DNA of 64,000 bases. Origin: Amaurobius ferox (lineage: Eukaryota > Arthropoda > Arachnida > Araneae > Amaurobiidae). The DNA is taken from contig OX578134.1 in the NCBI GenBank assembly GCA_951213105.1, positions 137,507,793 to 137,571,792 on the forward strand, read 5' to 3'. Each line of letters starts with the position of its first letter. Position 1 is the stretch's first letter. This document shows positions 11,300 to 21,880 of the stretch, in pieces. The notes beneath the pieces were generated by a model that worked only from the letters and a program-made list of their open reading frames with translations, was not told the origin of the DNA and did not search any database. The position numbers and the translations under genes are program-made.

Positions 11300-11940
11300 C
11301 TTTACTTCTGTTAGGCTGAGTTTTTACTCGTGTGTATGGTATTAGAGTCTTGCATATTTGTTTTGATTCTAACTTTAATTTTAAAATTCATATTCGGGGC
11401 ATTATTTCCAAAGCTTATAAAATGTTCGGTTTTATCTTTCGGAAAACGAGGGATTTCACTAATTTGCATGTTTTGATACGCTTTTTCAATTCTTTGGTTC
11501 GTCCTATACTGGAATATGAATGATTGGTTTGGGGCCGTTCTTATCTTAAATCATTTTATGCTACTGAAGGAGTGCAGAACATGTTAATTAGATATCTTTA
11601 TTTTAGGATTAATGGATATTATGATCTTGTAAATTTCTTTCTCTGTCTTACTTTTTCTATTAATTCTTTAAGTTTCATAAGAAAGATGTTGCGTGTGGTT
11701 CTTTTTTTATATCTTCTTAACAATGGATTGATTGCAGTGTCTTTCTTAGTGTTTATATTAATAAACAAAATTCAAGGTATCACAGGCTCTTTTTCATCCC
11801 TGGAAATGTCAATCCTAATTTCAAAAGGACTTCTTTCTCTGTTTATAATTTTTACACTCTTTATAATTTAAGTAATAACATGAATTTATTTTGTATGTCT
11901 GATAGGAGTTTTAAAGAGTGAATTGAGTAATTGAAACAAT
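11300..11940 (+). pseudogene. LINE reverse-transcriptase C-terminal remnant
   Basis: The translation shows the stretch after the catalytic palm of Jockey/I/CR1-type LINE polymerases: FDSNFNFKIHIRGIISKAY, then SLVRPILEY, VWGRSYLKS and a VQNMLIRYLYF block, then LLNNG and finally LYNLSNNMNLF. In intact elements these belong to one ORF2. Here an in-frame TGA (11521-11523) follows ILEY, and at least one frameshift lies between about 11720 and 11855. The catalytic part (FADD-type motif) and the endonuclease are absent, as expected for 5-prime truncated copies. No poly-A tail or target duplication could be fixed. The superfamily beyond Jockey/I/CR1-like is not resolved. Confidence 0.75.
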
Positions 11941-12334
11941 CTTTGGAGCGCTTATTTTAATTGCCAATTAGAAGAAGGCTATTGACTGGCAGAGAGATTG
12001 ATTAATAAGAAGACGCCATATACGAAAATAGGTGTGAGGTGGTTGAATGAAGGGTTGGCATTAGCCAATAGATTACTAGTAGACATGGGATTCAAATAGT
12101 AGCCAGTGTAATATTGGTCGACAGTAGCCAACGGCTATGACCCCTACCATCTTTGGCTACTCTCCCGTTGAGAGGAAAATTTATTTATACCGCTAGGGAA
12201 TGATCTCTCTGAATAAAAAACGAAATTTCTAGGAGTCGAGGTTAGCAGAAGGTTAAAACCACAGTTGTCAGAGAATAACATCTCCGATAAAAACTGATAT
12301 AAATATGTTTGGGTAGAATCGAATATGACGATGG
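11941..12334. other. No gene seen
   Basis: Mixed composition (for example CAGTAGCCAACGGCTATGAC at about 12121) without a splice-bounded frame. It could be the 3-prime tail of the LINE remnant. Confidence 0.4.
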
Positions 12335-13112
12335 TAATGTTTTTTGAAGATAACTAAGAGTAACGGTTTCTGAATATAGCTAAGAGTAACGCTTTTTGCA
12401 GATAGCTAAGATTAATGCTTTCTGGAGATAGCTAAGAGTTATGCTTTCTTCAGATAGCTAAGACTAATGCTTTCTGGAGATAGCTAAGAGTAATGCTTTC
12501 TACAGATAGCTAAGAGTAATGCTTTCTGCAGATAGCCAAGAGTAATTATTTTTGCAGATAGCTAAGAGTAATGCTCTCTGAATATAGCATAGAGTAATGC
12601 TTTCTGAAGATTCCTAAGAGTAATGCTTTTGTAGATAGCTAAGAGTAATGCTTTCTGGAGATAGCTACAGATAATGCTTTCTGGAGATAAAGATAATGCT
12701 TTCTAGAGATAGCTCGTAATGATTTTTGGAGATAGCAAAGAGTAATGCTTTCTGGAAATAGCTAAGAGTAATGCTTTCTGAAGATAGCTATGAGTAATGC
12801 TTTTTGTAGATAGCTAAGAGTAATGCTTTCTGCAGATAGCTAAGAGTAATGCTTTCTAGAGATAGCTAAGAGTAATGTTCTGGAGATATCAAAGAGTAAA
12901 GCTTTCTGGAAATGGCTAAGAATAATGCTTTCTGAAGATAGCTATGAGTAATGCTTTTTGTAGATAGCTAAGAGTAATGCTTTTTGTAGATGGTTAAGAG
13001 TAATGCTTTCTGGAGATAATTAAGAGTAATGCTTCCCGGAGATAGCAAAGAGTAATGCTTTCTGGAAATGGCTAAGAGTAATGTTTTCTGGAGATAGTTA
13101 AGAACAGTGTTT
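12335..13112. repeat. Tandem array of about 26-bp units
   Basis: Roughly 28-30 copies of TAGCTAAGAGTAATGCTTTC plus TGGAGA-type variants. Units differ by a few bases and indels, and a block near 12720-12900 appears again near 12880-13060, suggesting higher-order duplication. Non-coding. Confidence 0.95.
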
Positions 13113-13180
13113 ACGAGAGAACTGTGTAAAATATTCCAATACTTACTCTTTGGGAATGCAAGAATTTTTATTTTTTTCAG

Positions 13181-13228
13181 GGTGAGCTAGATATATTAGG
13201 ACGAAATTTTATGTATTTATTTCCATTG
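13181..13228 (+). CDS. Candidate 48-nt exon (weak)
   Basis: A very good acceptor (TTTTATTTTTTTCAG ending at 13180) and donor (CATTG|GTAAGTAC) bound 48 nt with one open frame, GELDILGRNFMYLFPL. It keeps phase (48 = 16 codons). No neighbour exon is proven. It lies directly after the 26-bp array. Confidence 0.27.
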
Positions 13229-13274
13229 GTAAGTACAAAATGATTCATTTTTATTACAATCGAACAATCGAATG

Positions 13275-13830
13275 GTAGGAAGACTGCAGTTACTGTCTCC
13301 CTCCCACACAAATTGAAAATTTGTTAATTGGTAAAAAAATTATTTGCTGGACACATCAGATTTTATTTATTATTACGTCAGTTGGGTTGGATATCATTAA
13401 GAAGTACGCATCGAAATGGTTGCTAGTCGAATGTCATTGCTCCAACCTGATCTTACGTGGTTGTGGCAAAATTCAACATTCCCCACAATCAAAAGTGATC
13501 TCGCAAATCGTGTGGGCAATGAAAGGGTGGAAAAGCGACAACTTTCGCCTCGTAGGAAGTCATAAGAAAAACTATCCCCAACTTTCTTTTGAACTTTCTT
13601 TTATGAACTTTCACGGCCTGGCCCAGGACAGCTGCTTCGGCCCACAGTCCTCTCTCTCTGCCCACTGATAAATCATTCCAAGCTTAAAGTGAAGCCCACC
13701 CAAAAAGGAAGCGGTTCCGAATTCCTTCGCTGGAGCCATCATGAGTCATTGAATTCTGAGTTGAGGTTATTATTCAGTGAAAGTAAATGGTCGGTGGACA
13801 TGAATATTCATTCATCAGGAATTTGTAATG
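13275..13830 (+). other. GC-richer island with a 115-130 codon open frame
   Basis: The plus frame is open from about 13279 to a TGA at 13668, but its composition (many Cys, Trp and His, no domain) is not convincing. The part at 13600-13800 is markedly GC-richer. A donor-like AAT|GTGAGTACTT lies at 13828-13831, so this could be a 5-prime exon or promoter region. I do not recognise it. Confidence 0.25.
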
Positions 13831-13883
13831 TGAGTACTTCGTCGCATGTATTAGTTTGTTCTGTTTGATTCTTATTCCAGTAT

Positions 13884-14100
13884 TCATATTTTCTGCATCG
13901 TATAAAAACTTCCAAAAATGAAAAGTTGAGGATACATATACTCACCGTTTTTCACTGAAATATAATAAAATAATTTCAGCAATGTATTCAAAATAGATTT
14001 TGGGCTTATTTTCTGCCATTTGCGCTGTATAATTTTTATTATAGGGAAAGTATTGAAATAGAGTCGAAAATTGGAATCAGAGTTTGGAATAGATTTATAC
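13884..14100 (-). other. Possible minus-strand exon near 13940-14010 (weak)
   Basis: A donor (AAACG|GTGAGTATATG) and a possible acceptor (AAATGGCAG) bound a segment open in two frames. It sits between the two exons of the model for gene Y but does not fit their phases. I list it only as a candidate. Confidence 0.15.
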
Positions 14101-14214
14101 ATTTTATGTACTCTAGAACAGGAATCTTCTATTTTTACATTTTATGTACTCTAGAATAGGAATCTTCTATTTTTACATTTTATGTACGCTAGAACAGGAA
14201 TCTTCTATTTTTAC
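14101..14214. repeat. Three 38-bp tandem units
   Basis: ATTTTATGTACTCTAGAACA continuing to CTATTTTTAC is repeated at 14101, 14139 and 14177 with single-base changes. Confidence 0.95.
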
Positions 14215-14370
14215 AGCAACCCATGTGTGTGTATGTCCGTGAAATGTATGTAACCACTTTGGTTCAAAAATAATCCGGCGAAATTTTATAAAATTTGGTG
14301 GTGAAGTCACTCAAATGTTACTCTAGTTCTCATTAAATTGTGGTATTTAACGGAGAAATGGCAATTAGTT
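14215..14370 (+). mobile_element. Family A fragment
   Basis: GTATGTCCGTG, then ATGTATGTAACCACTTTG and TTTATAAAATTTGGTGGTGA match the segment just after the microsatellite of family A. Both ends are missing. Confidence 0.6.
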
Positions 14371-14394
14371 TGTTAGCTTCGAAGAAAAACCAGT

Positions 14395-15040
14395 TGCGCA
14401 AATAAGTAAAGCACGTGACTTTGCACACAATCAGTAATAAACTGGATCACAATGTAAAATGCAGCGCAAATATCGACAAGTATAGATACGTTTTGGAAAT
14501 CATTGGCTTTTCCTTCTTCAATGCAACAAGCCTGGACCAGAACGCCCAAATGTGTGCAAACTAAACGGCAGAACCCAATATACTGGTGCCACCTAATGTA
14601 ACGAAAGAAAAGTAAAGCGAGAAAAAAATATAAAATTAGGGCTTTCTGAATTTGAGAAGCAAACAAGAAAAAAAAATGCAGAGAATATGAACTGAACGGA
14701 CAGAAAAAGAGCGAAAATTTTTGTTTCTTTGTTTCTGTTTTTTTTTCTTCACACATATTCTCACATCTTTTTGCTTCTCCAGTTCATATATCTATGATTT
14801 TCTATTATTTGTTCTCTCGTTTTACTTTCCTTTCTTCACAATAGGTGTGCTATTATATTAGGCTCTGTCGTTTAGCCATTTTCTGTTTAACCGATTTAGT
14901 CTGAGCTCATTTGGACGTTCTATTTCTGGCTTGTAGCACTGAAGAAGAACATCCAATGATTTGATTTCCAATACATACATATGCATACTTATCTTTTTTT
15001 TTTGCGCTGCATCTTATATTGTGATCCGATTTATTATCAG
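14395..15040. repeat. Diverged inverted pair of family G (14395-14672 minus, 14768-15040 plus)
   Basis: The reverse complement of the left arm aligns with the right arm over about 270 bp: TTTGCTTCTC, TCTCGCTTTACTTTC, TCTGCCGTTTAG, CATTTGGGCGTTCTGG, GCATTGAAGAAGG, TGCGCTGCATTTTACATTGTG. About 95 bp separate the arms. The left arm holds a 127-codon minus-strand frame (14756-14373), but the right arm is closed by stops in the matching frame. The frame is therefore probably not a conserved gene. The GAAGAAGG block recurs at 49.6 and 51.2 kb. Confidence 0.65.
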
Positions 15041-15505
15041 TTACATAAATTGTTAGTTTTTCATAATTAGCACTTCCTAAAATGTATAGATTTTTAATTT
15101 AATAGAAAACTGTTTTCGATGCAAAAACAGTACCATTCTTCAGCGAGGAGTGTAAAAAAAGTTTTAAAATATTATCCATACGCGTTTTTTAAAATTAAAT
15201 AATGTTCCAGAGATACGTGCTTGTAGGGATGAATGTTCGACATCTGAAACAAACACGTGGTAATCATAGTTATACTTTTAGAACAAACTTAGAAACGAAT
15301 AGATAGTATCTTAAGTTGACATTGATGGAACGAAAACATAGATTTGATGATGCATCAATTGTTTTCATTTGCTGACAGATTAAAATAAAATCTTCGGATG
15401 GTAGTTGATACAAGAGGAGAAATTGTTTTAACAATGTGACGCCAGTTTAAGAAGAAGGAAATCTATTGTATTAAAACGAATAAAAATCATTGAATAAATA
15501 CTTAC
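15041..15505. other. AT-rich, no gene seen
   Basis: Nothing supported between the inverted pair and the exon at 15506. Confidence 0.5.
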
Positions 15506-15551
15506 AGATTCAAAGACGATTATCGCCACCAATGCCACCAGCATGGTCTTC
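15506..15551 (-). CDS. Start exon with signal peptide (gene Y)
   Basis: On the minus strand a textbook acceptor (TTTTACTTCCAG ending at 15552) is followed by GAAGACC, an ATG at 15544-15542, 13 codons (MLVALVAIIVFES) and a perfect donor GTAAGTATTT at 15505. The exon is 46 nt and ends in phase 0. The residues are a typical hydrophobic signal-peptide core. Joining to the phase-0 exon at 730-613 continues it as LLGVGVCQEG. The acceptor implies an upstream 5-prime UTR exon; 31178-31115 is one candidate. The product would enter the secretory pathway; its function is unknown. Both splice sites and the start are seen; the join is inferred across a 14.8 kb intron. Confidence 0.5.
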
Positions 15552-15765
15552 CTGGAAGTAAAATAGAAACATTAAATTTGGCAAGAGAAAATTAATATAC
15601 GAATGGATACTAAACATAAGTAGTACTGTATTTGATGTTGTATGAATCAGAATGGCTAGAAAATTATTGCCCTATAAAAAAAATTATTTTTCGGTGGGAA
15701 AAAAAAGAGGTCAGTAATTATCGCCTGACTTCTTGGGAAAAAAAAAACAAAAACAAAACAAAAAA

Positions 15766-16730
15766 GATCAATCATGCATAAAGCATTGATTATGAAACAC
15801 ATTCCAACTTCAATGTAATTTTATTTAAACATCTCTAAAATGCGATACATTCCTCTGTAATATTTTTAAAATTATCACAATACTCCATTAATTTATTATA
15901 TTTGAAAACTTTAAACTTCATCGAAAAAAATGAACTTCATTCAAATGACGGCATTGAAATATAAATTGCCTGGTTTAAGCATCTCTAAAATGCGATACAT
16001 TCCTCGGTAATATTTTTAAAATTATCATAATACTACAATAATTTATTATATTTGAAAACTTCATCGAAAACAAATGAAATTTAGTCAAATAAAAATAACG
16101 TCATCGAAAAATAACACGCCTGGCTCTCTCTATAAAAGCAGTATTTCATTCATAAACATTTTTCCATTCATTTCATTCATTGCAATGCTATATTAATTTA
16201 TTTTATTTAAAAACTTAATAGACCATGGAGGTACAAGTAATTAAACTCTATGCTCAAAACTTCATCGAAAAAATCGTCCTTCTCTATGTAAAATCAATGA
16301 ATATTTCATTCATATCAGCTATATTGTAGACTCCATGAGCTAAATAATTTTGCGTTAAAGAAATGCAGCAATTCTTATACAACTCATTCTACATCTTTTG
16401 GTATTTACATTCTCCATAAGTGACAATTACGCTTCATTATAGAAATAATCAAAGTTGAATGATTATTTAAACTAAAATATATTGTAATTGTGTTGCTTCA
16501 GTACGTAGATGCACAGAATTTAAGCAAAAATAAAGCGGTTTTAGGACGGATACAACCCTAAATATGAATTAAACAGAACTTTAAAAATAAGGATTTTGAC
16601 ATAAGATGGATGCCATATTTTATTTTGAAGTGGGTCACGTGATCTCTTCATATAATGGTCACGTGAACGCTTCATATAAAGGGTGTAATTATTATAATTT
16701 TTATTTAAAAGCTACTGAAAATATTTTGCA
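15766..16730. mobile_element. Family B element, copy B2, right end lost
   Basis: It starts GATCAATCATGCATAAAGC and follows family B, but carries an internal duplication: the block ATCTCTAAAATGCGATACATTC occurs near 15830 and again near 15980. Homology stops soon after GTGGGTCACGTGATC. The terminal hairpin and the microsatellite seen in B1 are absent, so it is truncated. Confidence 0.8.
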
Positions 16731-17244
16731 GAAATTATATATTAATGCAGAAAAAGTAACGTGGAGATTCAACTTCAACTATTTTAAGCACATATTTTAA
16801 AGAGTTAGGCGTATCATATCCTAAATTACACTAACGCCATAAAATTATATTTATTTTTCTACTATGACGGAAAGTAAGTTGAATTATGACTGATTTTAAA
16901 CACCAAGTTTAAACCCATACCACACATTAAATTGCATGATTGAGCAGAAACACATGCACTTTTCATGTTTAGCACATACATACAGCACATCGAGCGAATG
17001 ATAAATGATGATTCACTGCCACACCGCGGGGAAGCTTCTCTCGCAAGTATTTTCGGAAATTTTTCTATTCATGTTATGTGATTTATGAAGTGAAAGAAAT
17101 TTGAAGAATTCACGTCTCCAATTGCTAGTAATTCAGGCAAATAATGTTTCCTATTATCGCTTATAGATAACATAACGCAAATAACAAAAATAAAAGTTAT
17201 TACTTTTAGTTATACAAGTCCACTATGAAAGTCCATAAACATGG
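16731..17244. other. No gene seen
   Basis: Mixed AT-rich sequence without supported features. Confidence 0.5.
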
Positions 17245-17355
17245 ACGCCCATACACTGTAAAACATTTGCAAGCATATACACTGTAAAACAAGCATATAC
17301 ACTGTAAAGCATATACACTGTAAACGCCCATACACTGTAAAACATTTGCAAACAT
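17245..17355. repeat. Short tandem units (CATACACTGTAAA type)
   Basis: Five or six units of about 17-30 bp containing ACACTGTAAA and GCATAT. Confidence 0.85.
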
Positions 17356-17518
17356 TAATAGAAAATTTCTGTAAAGCATGTGAAAGGAAGATGGATTGAA
17401 ATGTGATATCAAAAATACTATACGGCAAGCCGTTGAATATTTAAAAAAAACATGATAAGTAAACATAAAAAATACAGGTACTAAAATGGTATAATATACC
17501 CTTTTTTTCCTGTTCCAT

Positions 17519-17691
17519 ATATATGTATATACTATGTATGTATGTGTGTGTGTGTGTGTGTGTGAGATTGTGTGTGTGTATATGTGTGTGGAAACCCCAG
17601 GCCGTCCGACTCGTCCAGAGGACATGAGTAAATGTGTGTGTATATGTGTGTGTATATGTATGTATGTATGTGTGTATGTGTATGTATGTAT

Positions 17692-17740
<49 letters not shown>
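17519..17740. repeat. Compound (TG)n / (TATG)n / (TA)n microsatellite
   Basis: Long TG, TATG and TA runs. A 40-bp non-repetitive insert at about 17588-17628 (CAGGCCGTCCGACTCGTCC) recurs in variant form at 39.56 kb and near 63.79 kb. Open frames on the minus strand here are repeat artefacts. Confidence 0.95.
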
Positions 17741-17759
17741 CAAAAATAATGCTTCGGCA

Positions 17760-18255
17760 GACGATAATTAGCTGCATATTTCAGAAATGAAGCTGGAATT
17801 TTCATGATTGCCTGCAATTGTGCTTTTTCTTATCAGTTTGCCGAAATTATCAACAAAGTAGCTAAAAAAAAGTGCAAAGGTTGCAGAATATTTTACAGTG
17901 TAGGGAAGGGCAAGATCTCCCCTTGGGTATTCAAGGGGCATTTTCTCCTCTTGGGTTTTCAAGGTGTGCATCAAGCTAGTTGATATTGTGCATATGTGCA
18001 TATTTTTCTTGAGTTTCCCCAATGACGTCAGTAGTTTGTCCCCCACCTCCAGAAAAAGTTTTATGAGTACCCATGTCCATAAGCACATCAATAACATTGC
18101 AAGGAAAGTTTCCATGAGTGTACACACTATGTCTATCTATAGAAAGCGACAATATTCGATCGAATAAAAGTGATTAAGTGAAGAATTACTCCCTAGTGAA
18201 GAATTTAAAAGTTAGAATAACAAACTTGACAACGAAGTCAGGTAGAAGAAAAATG
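17760..18255. other. Downstream flank of the minus-strand gene X
   Basis: A 119-codon minus-strand frame (18127-17768) has no splice support and may be chance. At 17919-17938 CCCCTTG and CAAGGGG form a small stem, and CTTGGGTATTCAAGG is repeated as CTTGGGTTTTCAAGG. This could include the 3-prime UTR of gene X, but I see no clear poly-A signal. Confidence 0.3.
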
Positions 18256-18551
18256 TTAATTATAAAGTTTTGGAGGATTATCTAATTCGTAGGAAAAGAC
18301 ATCAGAAATGTATGAAGAGCGTACGTAAAAGTCAGTAAATAGCTGCCAAAAAGTCGGATCATCAGGGATTGTAACGAGGTGACATTTGCAATGCTTGTCA
18401 AAGTACGCGGTAATATTCAAATGGGCATTGTTGCTGACGGAGGGAATTTTGAATAGACTGTGTCTTAGATTGCTGTAAGTGTTGCCAATTTTACCATTCC
18501 TGAATAAGAGAGATATTTGCCCATAAATATATTGTGGGAAATAAATGCTTT
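18256..18551 (-). CDS. Terminal coding exon of gene X (exon 5)
   Basis: After an acceptor (ACTGTTGCAG) the minus strand is open for 97 codons to TAA at 18258-18256. By chance a frame this long would be very unlikely at this base composition. It starts SIYFPQYIYGQISLLF, contains DKHCKCHLVTIPDDPTFWQL and ends ELDNPPKLYN. There is no ATG near its start, so it is an exon rather than a gene of its own. Its phase (two bases first) fits exon 4, which ends with one base. There is no hydrophobic span long enough for a membrane helix. The family is not recognised; a lineage-specific gene is possible. Confidence 0.62.
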
Positions 18552-19138
18552 CTGCAACAGTTTTATTGCTGATTCCTACTAATTTGACAATGCTCTATAA
18601 CGTTGTAATTGTGTTTTTTTTTGTCTATCCCACCTTGTTGACGAGATTGTTAGCCTACATTTTGTATTTTCCACTAGGGACGCTTGCAATAATTTTTATT
18701 TGATCGGAATTTATGATTAAAGAATATTATACTGTAAGAATTCAAGATAACAGAAAATTACAGTTAAATTAAGCATTATGTCGCAGCAGAATAGACTATT
18801 AAAAATATTATTTAAAAAAAAATTCCAATAAAACGAAAATTCATGGTCAAATATTTCACAAATAAGCATTCGTAGATAATAAACCTTTACCCAGAAAAAA
18901 CGTGTGACATAGAAATTTCGAATTCACACTTTAAGACTGATTTGTAGATGAGTCGTGGATCCAGAAATCTAGAAAATGTGGAAACAATAGAAAATCCTTG
19001 TATTAAATGAATTATGATGGCAACACTGAAGGCATGGAAAGTGCATGAAGCAAGTCTTCGCATGCTTAATAAACTATTCGAGATGATTGTGGTTGATCAC
19101 AAAGCATTTGTGAATATAAAAGAACGAAATATTTTCAC
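18552..19138. other. Intron 4 of gene X
   Basis: AT-rich. No other feature. Confidence 0.45.
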
Positions 19139-19280
19139 CTGAGCTTTTGTTTAGGAAAAGACATTTTTTCTTCACTCTTTCAAGCTCTTGAATTATGGCA
19201 TGGACATGTGCATTAACGGAGGCGACTGAAGCTTCAGGGTTAATGTCTTGATTTTGTCCAGCTGTCATCTCGCAGTTGTT
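19139..19280 (-). CDS. Gene X exon 4
   Basis: 142 nt between an acceptor (CACGTTGTGCAG) and a donor (AGCTCAG|GTGAAAAT). The frame is open for 47 codons plus one base: NNCEMTAGQNQDINPEASVA, then ASVNAHVHAIIQELERVKKK and CLFLNKSS. The middle looks like a short amphipathic or coiled-coil helix. It begins in phase 0, as exon 3 requires, and ends in phase 1, as exon 5 requires. Translating on past the donor also stays open for some codons, but loses the composition seen before it. Confidence 0.6.
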
Positions 19281-19368
19281 CTGCACAACGTGGTTTCGAA
19301 ACAAAAATAATTTGTGAATTATTTATGAAGATTCTTTTGTGGCATGCCAGTGAAAGTTACGGAATTAC

Positions 19369-19517
19369 CTCCCAAATAGCGTCTCCGGAAGAGTCTGGAA
19401 TGCTTTTATAACTTTGGAATGTTTTTCTTGGCGGGAAAATGGAATCGCAAACATTTGGAGTTAATGCGTATAATGGTAGTTTAGAATGACCGTATTCAAG
19501 CTGTTTTGAATTATGCT
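19369..19517 (-). CDS. Gene X exon 3
   Basis: 149 nt on the minus strand between a pyrimidine-rich acceptor (CACTCCTAAG) and a donor (GGGAG|GTAATTCC). The exon has two bases and then 49 open codons: HNSKQLEYGHSKLPLYALTP, then NVCDSIFPPRKTF and SIPDSSGDAIWE. It is only 88 bp upstream of exon 4, and the phase matches at both sides. The composition (Ser, Pro, Lys rich, few Ile/Phe runs) is unlike chance frames in this DNA. There is no known domain. Confidence 0.6.
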
Positions 19518-19985
19518 CTTAGGAGTGATTACGAGATAAGTGAATGGGAAGTGTGGCATTTTATTGTAGAAGAATATAAATTTTATGCAAATATCTCTAC
19601 AAGCATTGAAATCACTCTAAATTTCAGAATTTAGTCAATTTGAAATTTGTTATGTATGTTGGGTGAAAATATAGAGTTCCATAACACTAGGAAAATATAT
19701 ATGTTTTTTACATGAAAGTTGAAAGGATCCTTAATTTATTTTTGTATTAGATAGAGTTGTCTTTATTAACGGACAATTTGGGCCTGGGTCTAAAGCGTCA
19801 AAATTTCAGGCCTCTGCCCCCCTTTCCTCCCCCCCCCCCAAGAAATGAAAAGTCATTGAGATTTAGGATCAGATTTAAGTATGGAATAACAGGGCTGTTG
19901 CCCTGGGCTTTCGAATTTCGTCTTGAAATTAAAAAATATATGTAAAAATTACTTAGTACATCCGAAATACGTAAAAAAATCTCAG
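19518..19985. other. Intron 3 of gene X, first part
   Basis: AT-rich with a C-run near 19830-19842. No separate gene is supported. Confidence 0.45.
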
Positions 19986-19989
19986 AATT

Positions 19990-20062
19990 TTTACGACTGA
20001 CATCATACATACGGCTGACAGCATTTATACGGCTAACAGTATTTACGGTTGACAGCATACAT
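19990..20062. repeat. Four 17-19 bp tandem units
   Basis: Units of the type ACGGCTGACAGCATTTAT are repeated four times with small changes, within intron 3 of gene X. Confidence 0.85.
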
Positions 20063-20099
20063 ACATTTTAAAATGTTTGATATAGGAGGAGTGTGTATG

Positions 20100-20560
20100 T
20101 CGGTAAAGCTAATTAGGCATTGGACCCCATTTTTAGTAAAATAAGCTCTTTTCGAGCCCTTAATACGTGAAGATAGCTCTCATATTAGGGCCCATTGTCG
20201 AAAGTTGTGTCAATGATTTCAAGCACAGGTCTTTGACATCCAATATCAGTATCTTCTACGATACAGAAGATTCTATACTATTGTATCGTGCACAAATAGA
20301 ATTTTCAAGAACAATCGCTGCTAGAATATTAAAAGATCTTGTTAAAGAAGAACCTCGTCCCATTTGAAATGGAACATAGAGGAAACATTACAGAACGAAA
20401 TCTGACCGTTAGTGAAAGTCATCTCATGACCACGAACCACATCTCGGAAACGCCAAGACGTTTAATTTCATTTTCCATTATGCTGGCGAACACTTATTGC
20501 ACATTCATGCCCTGGCCCTTTGTTTCGTGAAGCTTTCGTTTTTCGAATCGTAACGGCCAC
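20100..20560. other. Less AT-rich block with frames on both strands
   Basis: Plus-strand frames at 20167-20367 and 20339-20530 and a minus-strand stretch containing EIKRLGVSEMWF are all protein-like, but they conflict. The minus reading faintly recalls the region after the palm of RTE-type LINE polymerases, broken by many stops. I suspect an old retroelement fragment in the intron. Identity is not established. Confidence 0.25.
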
Positions 20561-20571
20561 TGTTCTTTAAC

Positions 20572-20847
20572 GGTATGTCGTGTAATGAGAAAGCGCGTAA
20601 GGAGAAGAGCTCCTCTCCGACCGTTTCGTGAGTTTGAAGTCTTCGTTTTTATGAGGTTTGGGGTCAAAGTTCCGTGGATCAGGAGATGAAGTTTTTACTT
20701 TTCGCTGCGAGGTGCCTGGAATGTAGCTTTCAGGTGGATCTGATTTTTTAGCTGTATAAGTAGGCATGAATTCGAAAGAAATGTTTGGAATAATTTGTTG
20801 GTGCCATTGATACTCAGGGACGGAATTACCCTTTTTCAGCATCTGAT
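20572..20847 (-). CDS. Gene X exon 2
   Basis: On the minus strand an acceptor (TCCTTGTAG) is followed by 91 open codons: QMLKKGNSVPEYQWHQQIIP, then NISFEFMPTYTAKKSDPPES, SSPDPRNFDPKPHKNEDFKL and SSSPYALSHYTTY. It is hydrophilic, rich in Ser, Pro and Lys, and probably disordered. The best phase-compatible donor at its end (TACC|GTTAAAG) is weak. An earlier donor (AAGG|GTAATT) would shorten the exon to 18 nt, also in phase. A decayed copy lies at 22780-22960. With exons 3-5 the model is coherent; the exact 3-prime border is uncertain. Confidence 0.5.
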
Positions 20848-20905
20848 CTACAAGGATTTTCTGTTAGTTTCATTGCTTATAGGGATTTTTAGGTCAATTT
20901 TTAAC

Positions 20906-21880
20906 AAGAAAGATCATTCATGCATAAAGCATTGATTATGAAACACTTTCCAACTTCAATGCAATTTTATACAAACATCTCTAAAATGCGATACATTCCT
21001 CGGTAATATTTTTAAAATTATCACAATACTACATTAATTTATTATATTTGAAAACTTCATCGAAGAAAATGAACTTCATTCAAATGACGTCATTGAAATA
21101 TAAATTGCCTGGTTTAAACATCTCTAAAATGCGATACATTCCTCGGTAATATTTTTAAAATTATCATAACACTACAATAACTTATTATATTTGAAAACTT
21201 CATCGAAAACAAGTGAACTTTATTCAAATGGCGTCATCGAAATATAAATCGCCTCTATATAAAAGCAGCATTTCATTCATAAACAATTTTGTAATCGTTT
21301 CATTTATCACAATACTATAATAATTTATTTTATTTAAAAATGTGAAAAATTGTTATCTACCATATTTATTTTAAAATGTGAAACCTTTCTCATATGTAAA
21401 ATAATTAAACTCTTGGAAAGATATTTATTATATAATATATCTCTTTTTTCTATTTGGAGGATATAACGAGAGTCAGAATTTAATTGAATTTGTTTTTCTC
21501 CCTATATTAAATTTTTTTTTTAAAAAACCACCTAACATATTTCACTGAATTTTTTTTTATATATTTTATGGGATAATTTGAATATTTCCTAAAATTTTCG
21601 AAGCAATTTGTGAATTTTTATTTCACTTAAAAAATGTTTGAAAATTTAGGTCCTATAGGGTTCAGTGTATTTCATTTTTTCTACCCGGGTTCAATAAAAA
21701 CTAATTGGGTGATATTATTCATTAATATTTTCATAGGTCGCACAGACCGTCTGAAAAACATACTAAAATTTCATTTTGATAAAGCCATTTTTACGGCAGT
21801 TATCGTGCTAACGGACAGACAGACATACAGGAAGAATCAACAAAGTCATAAACACTTTCAACTATGTTGTAAAGTGTTAA
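20906..21880. mobile_element. Family B element, copy B3
   Basis: It has a left end AGATCATTCATGCATAAAGC and a right-end hairpin (AACACTTTCAAC, TAT, GTTGTAAAGTGTT) with GGACAGACAGACATACAGG before it. It shares the internal duplication seen in B2 and lacks part of the middle of B1. It lies in intron 1 of the gene X model. Confidence 0.85.

Noticed and set aside
13321..13668. 115-codon plus frame as a gene
   Set aside because: It starts with a TTG, its amino-acid composition is odd and no exon border fits. Kept only as part of an island.
17206..17817. 203-codon frame on the minus strand
   Set aside because: It translates TG/TA microsatellites and short tandem repeats. It has no splice or domain evidence.
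20150..20530. RTE-type LINE fragment (EIKRLGVSEMWF)
   Set aside because: The resemblance is limited to about a dozen residues, with many stops around. Not enough to call.
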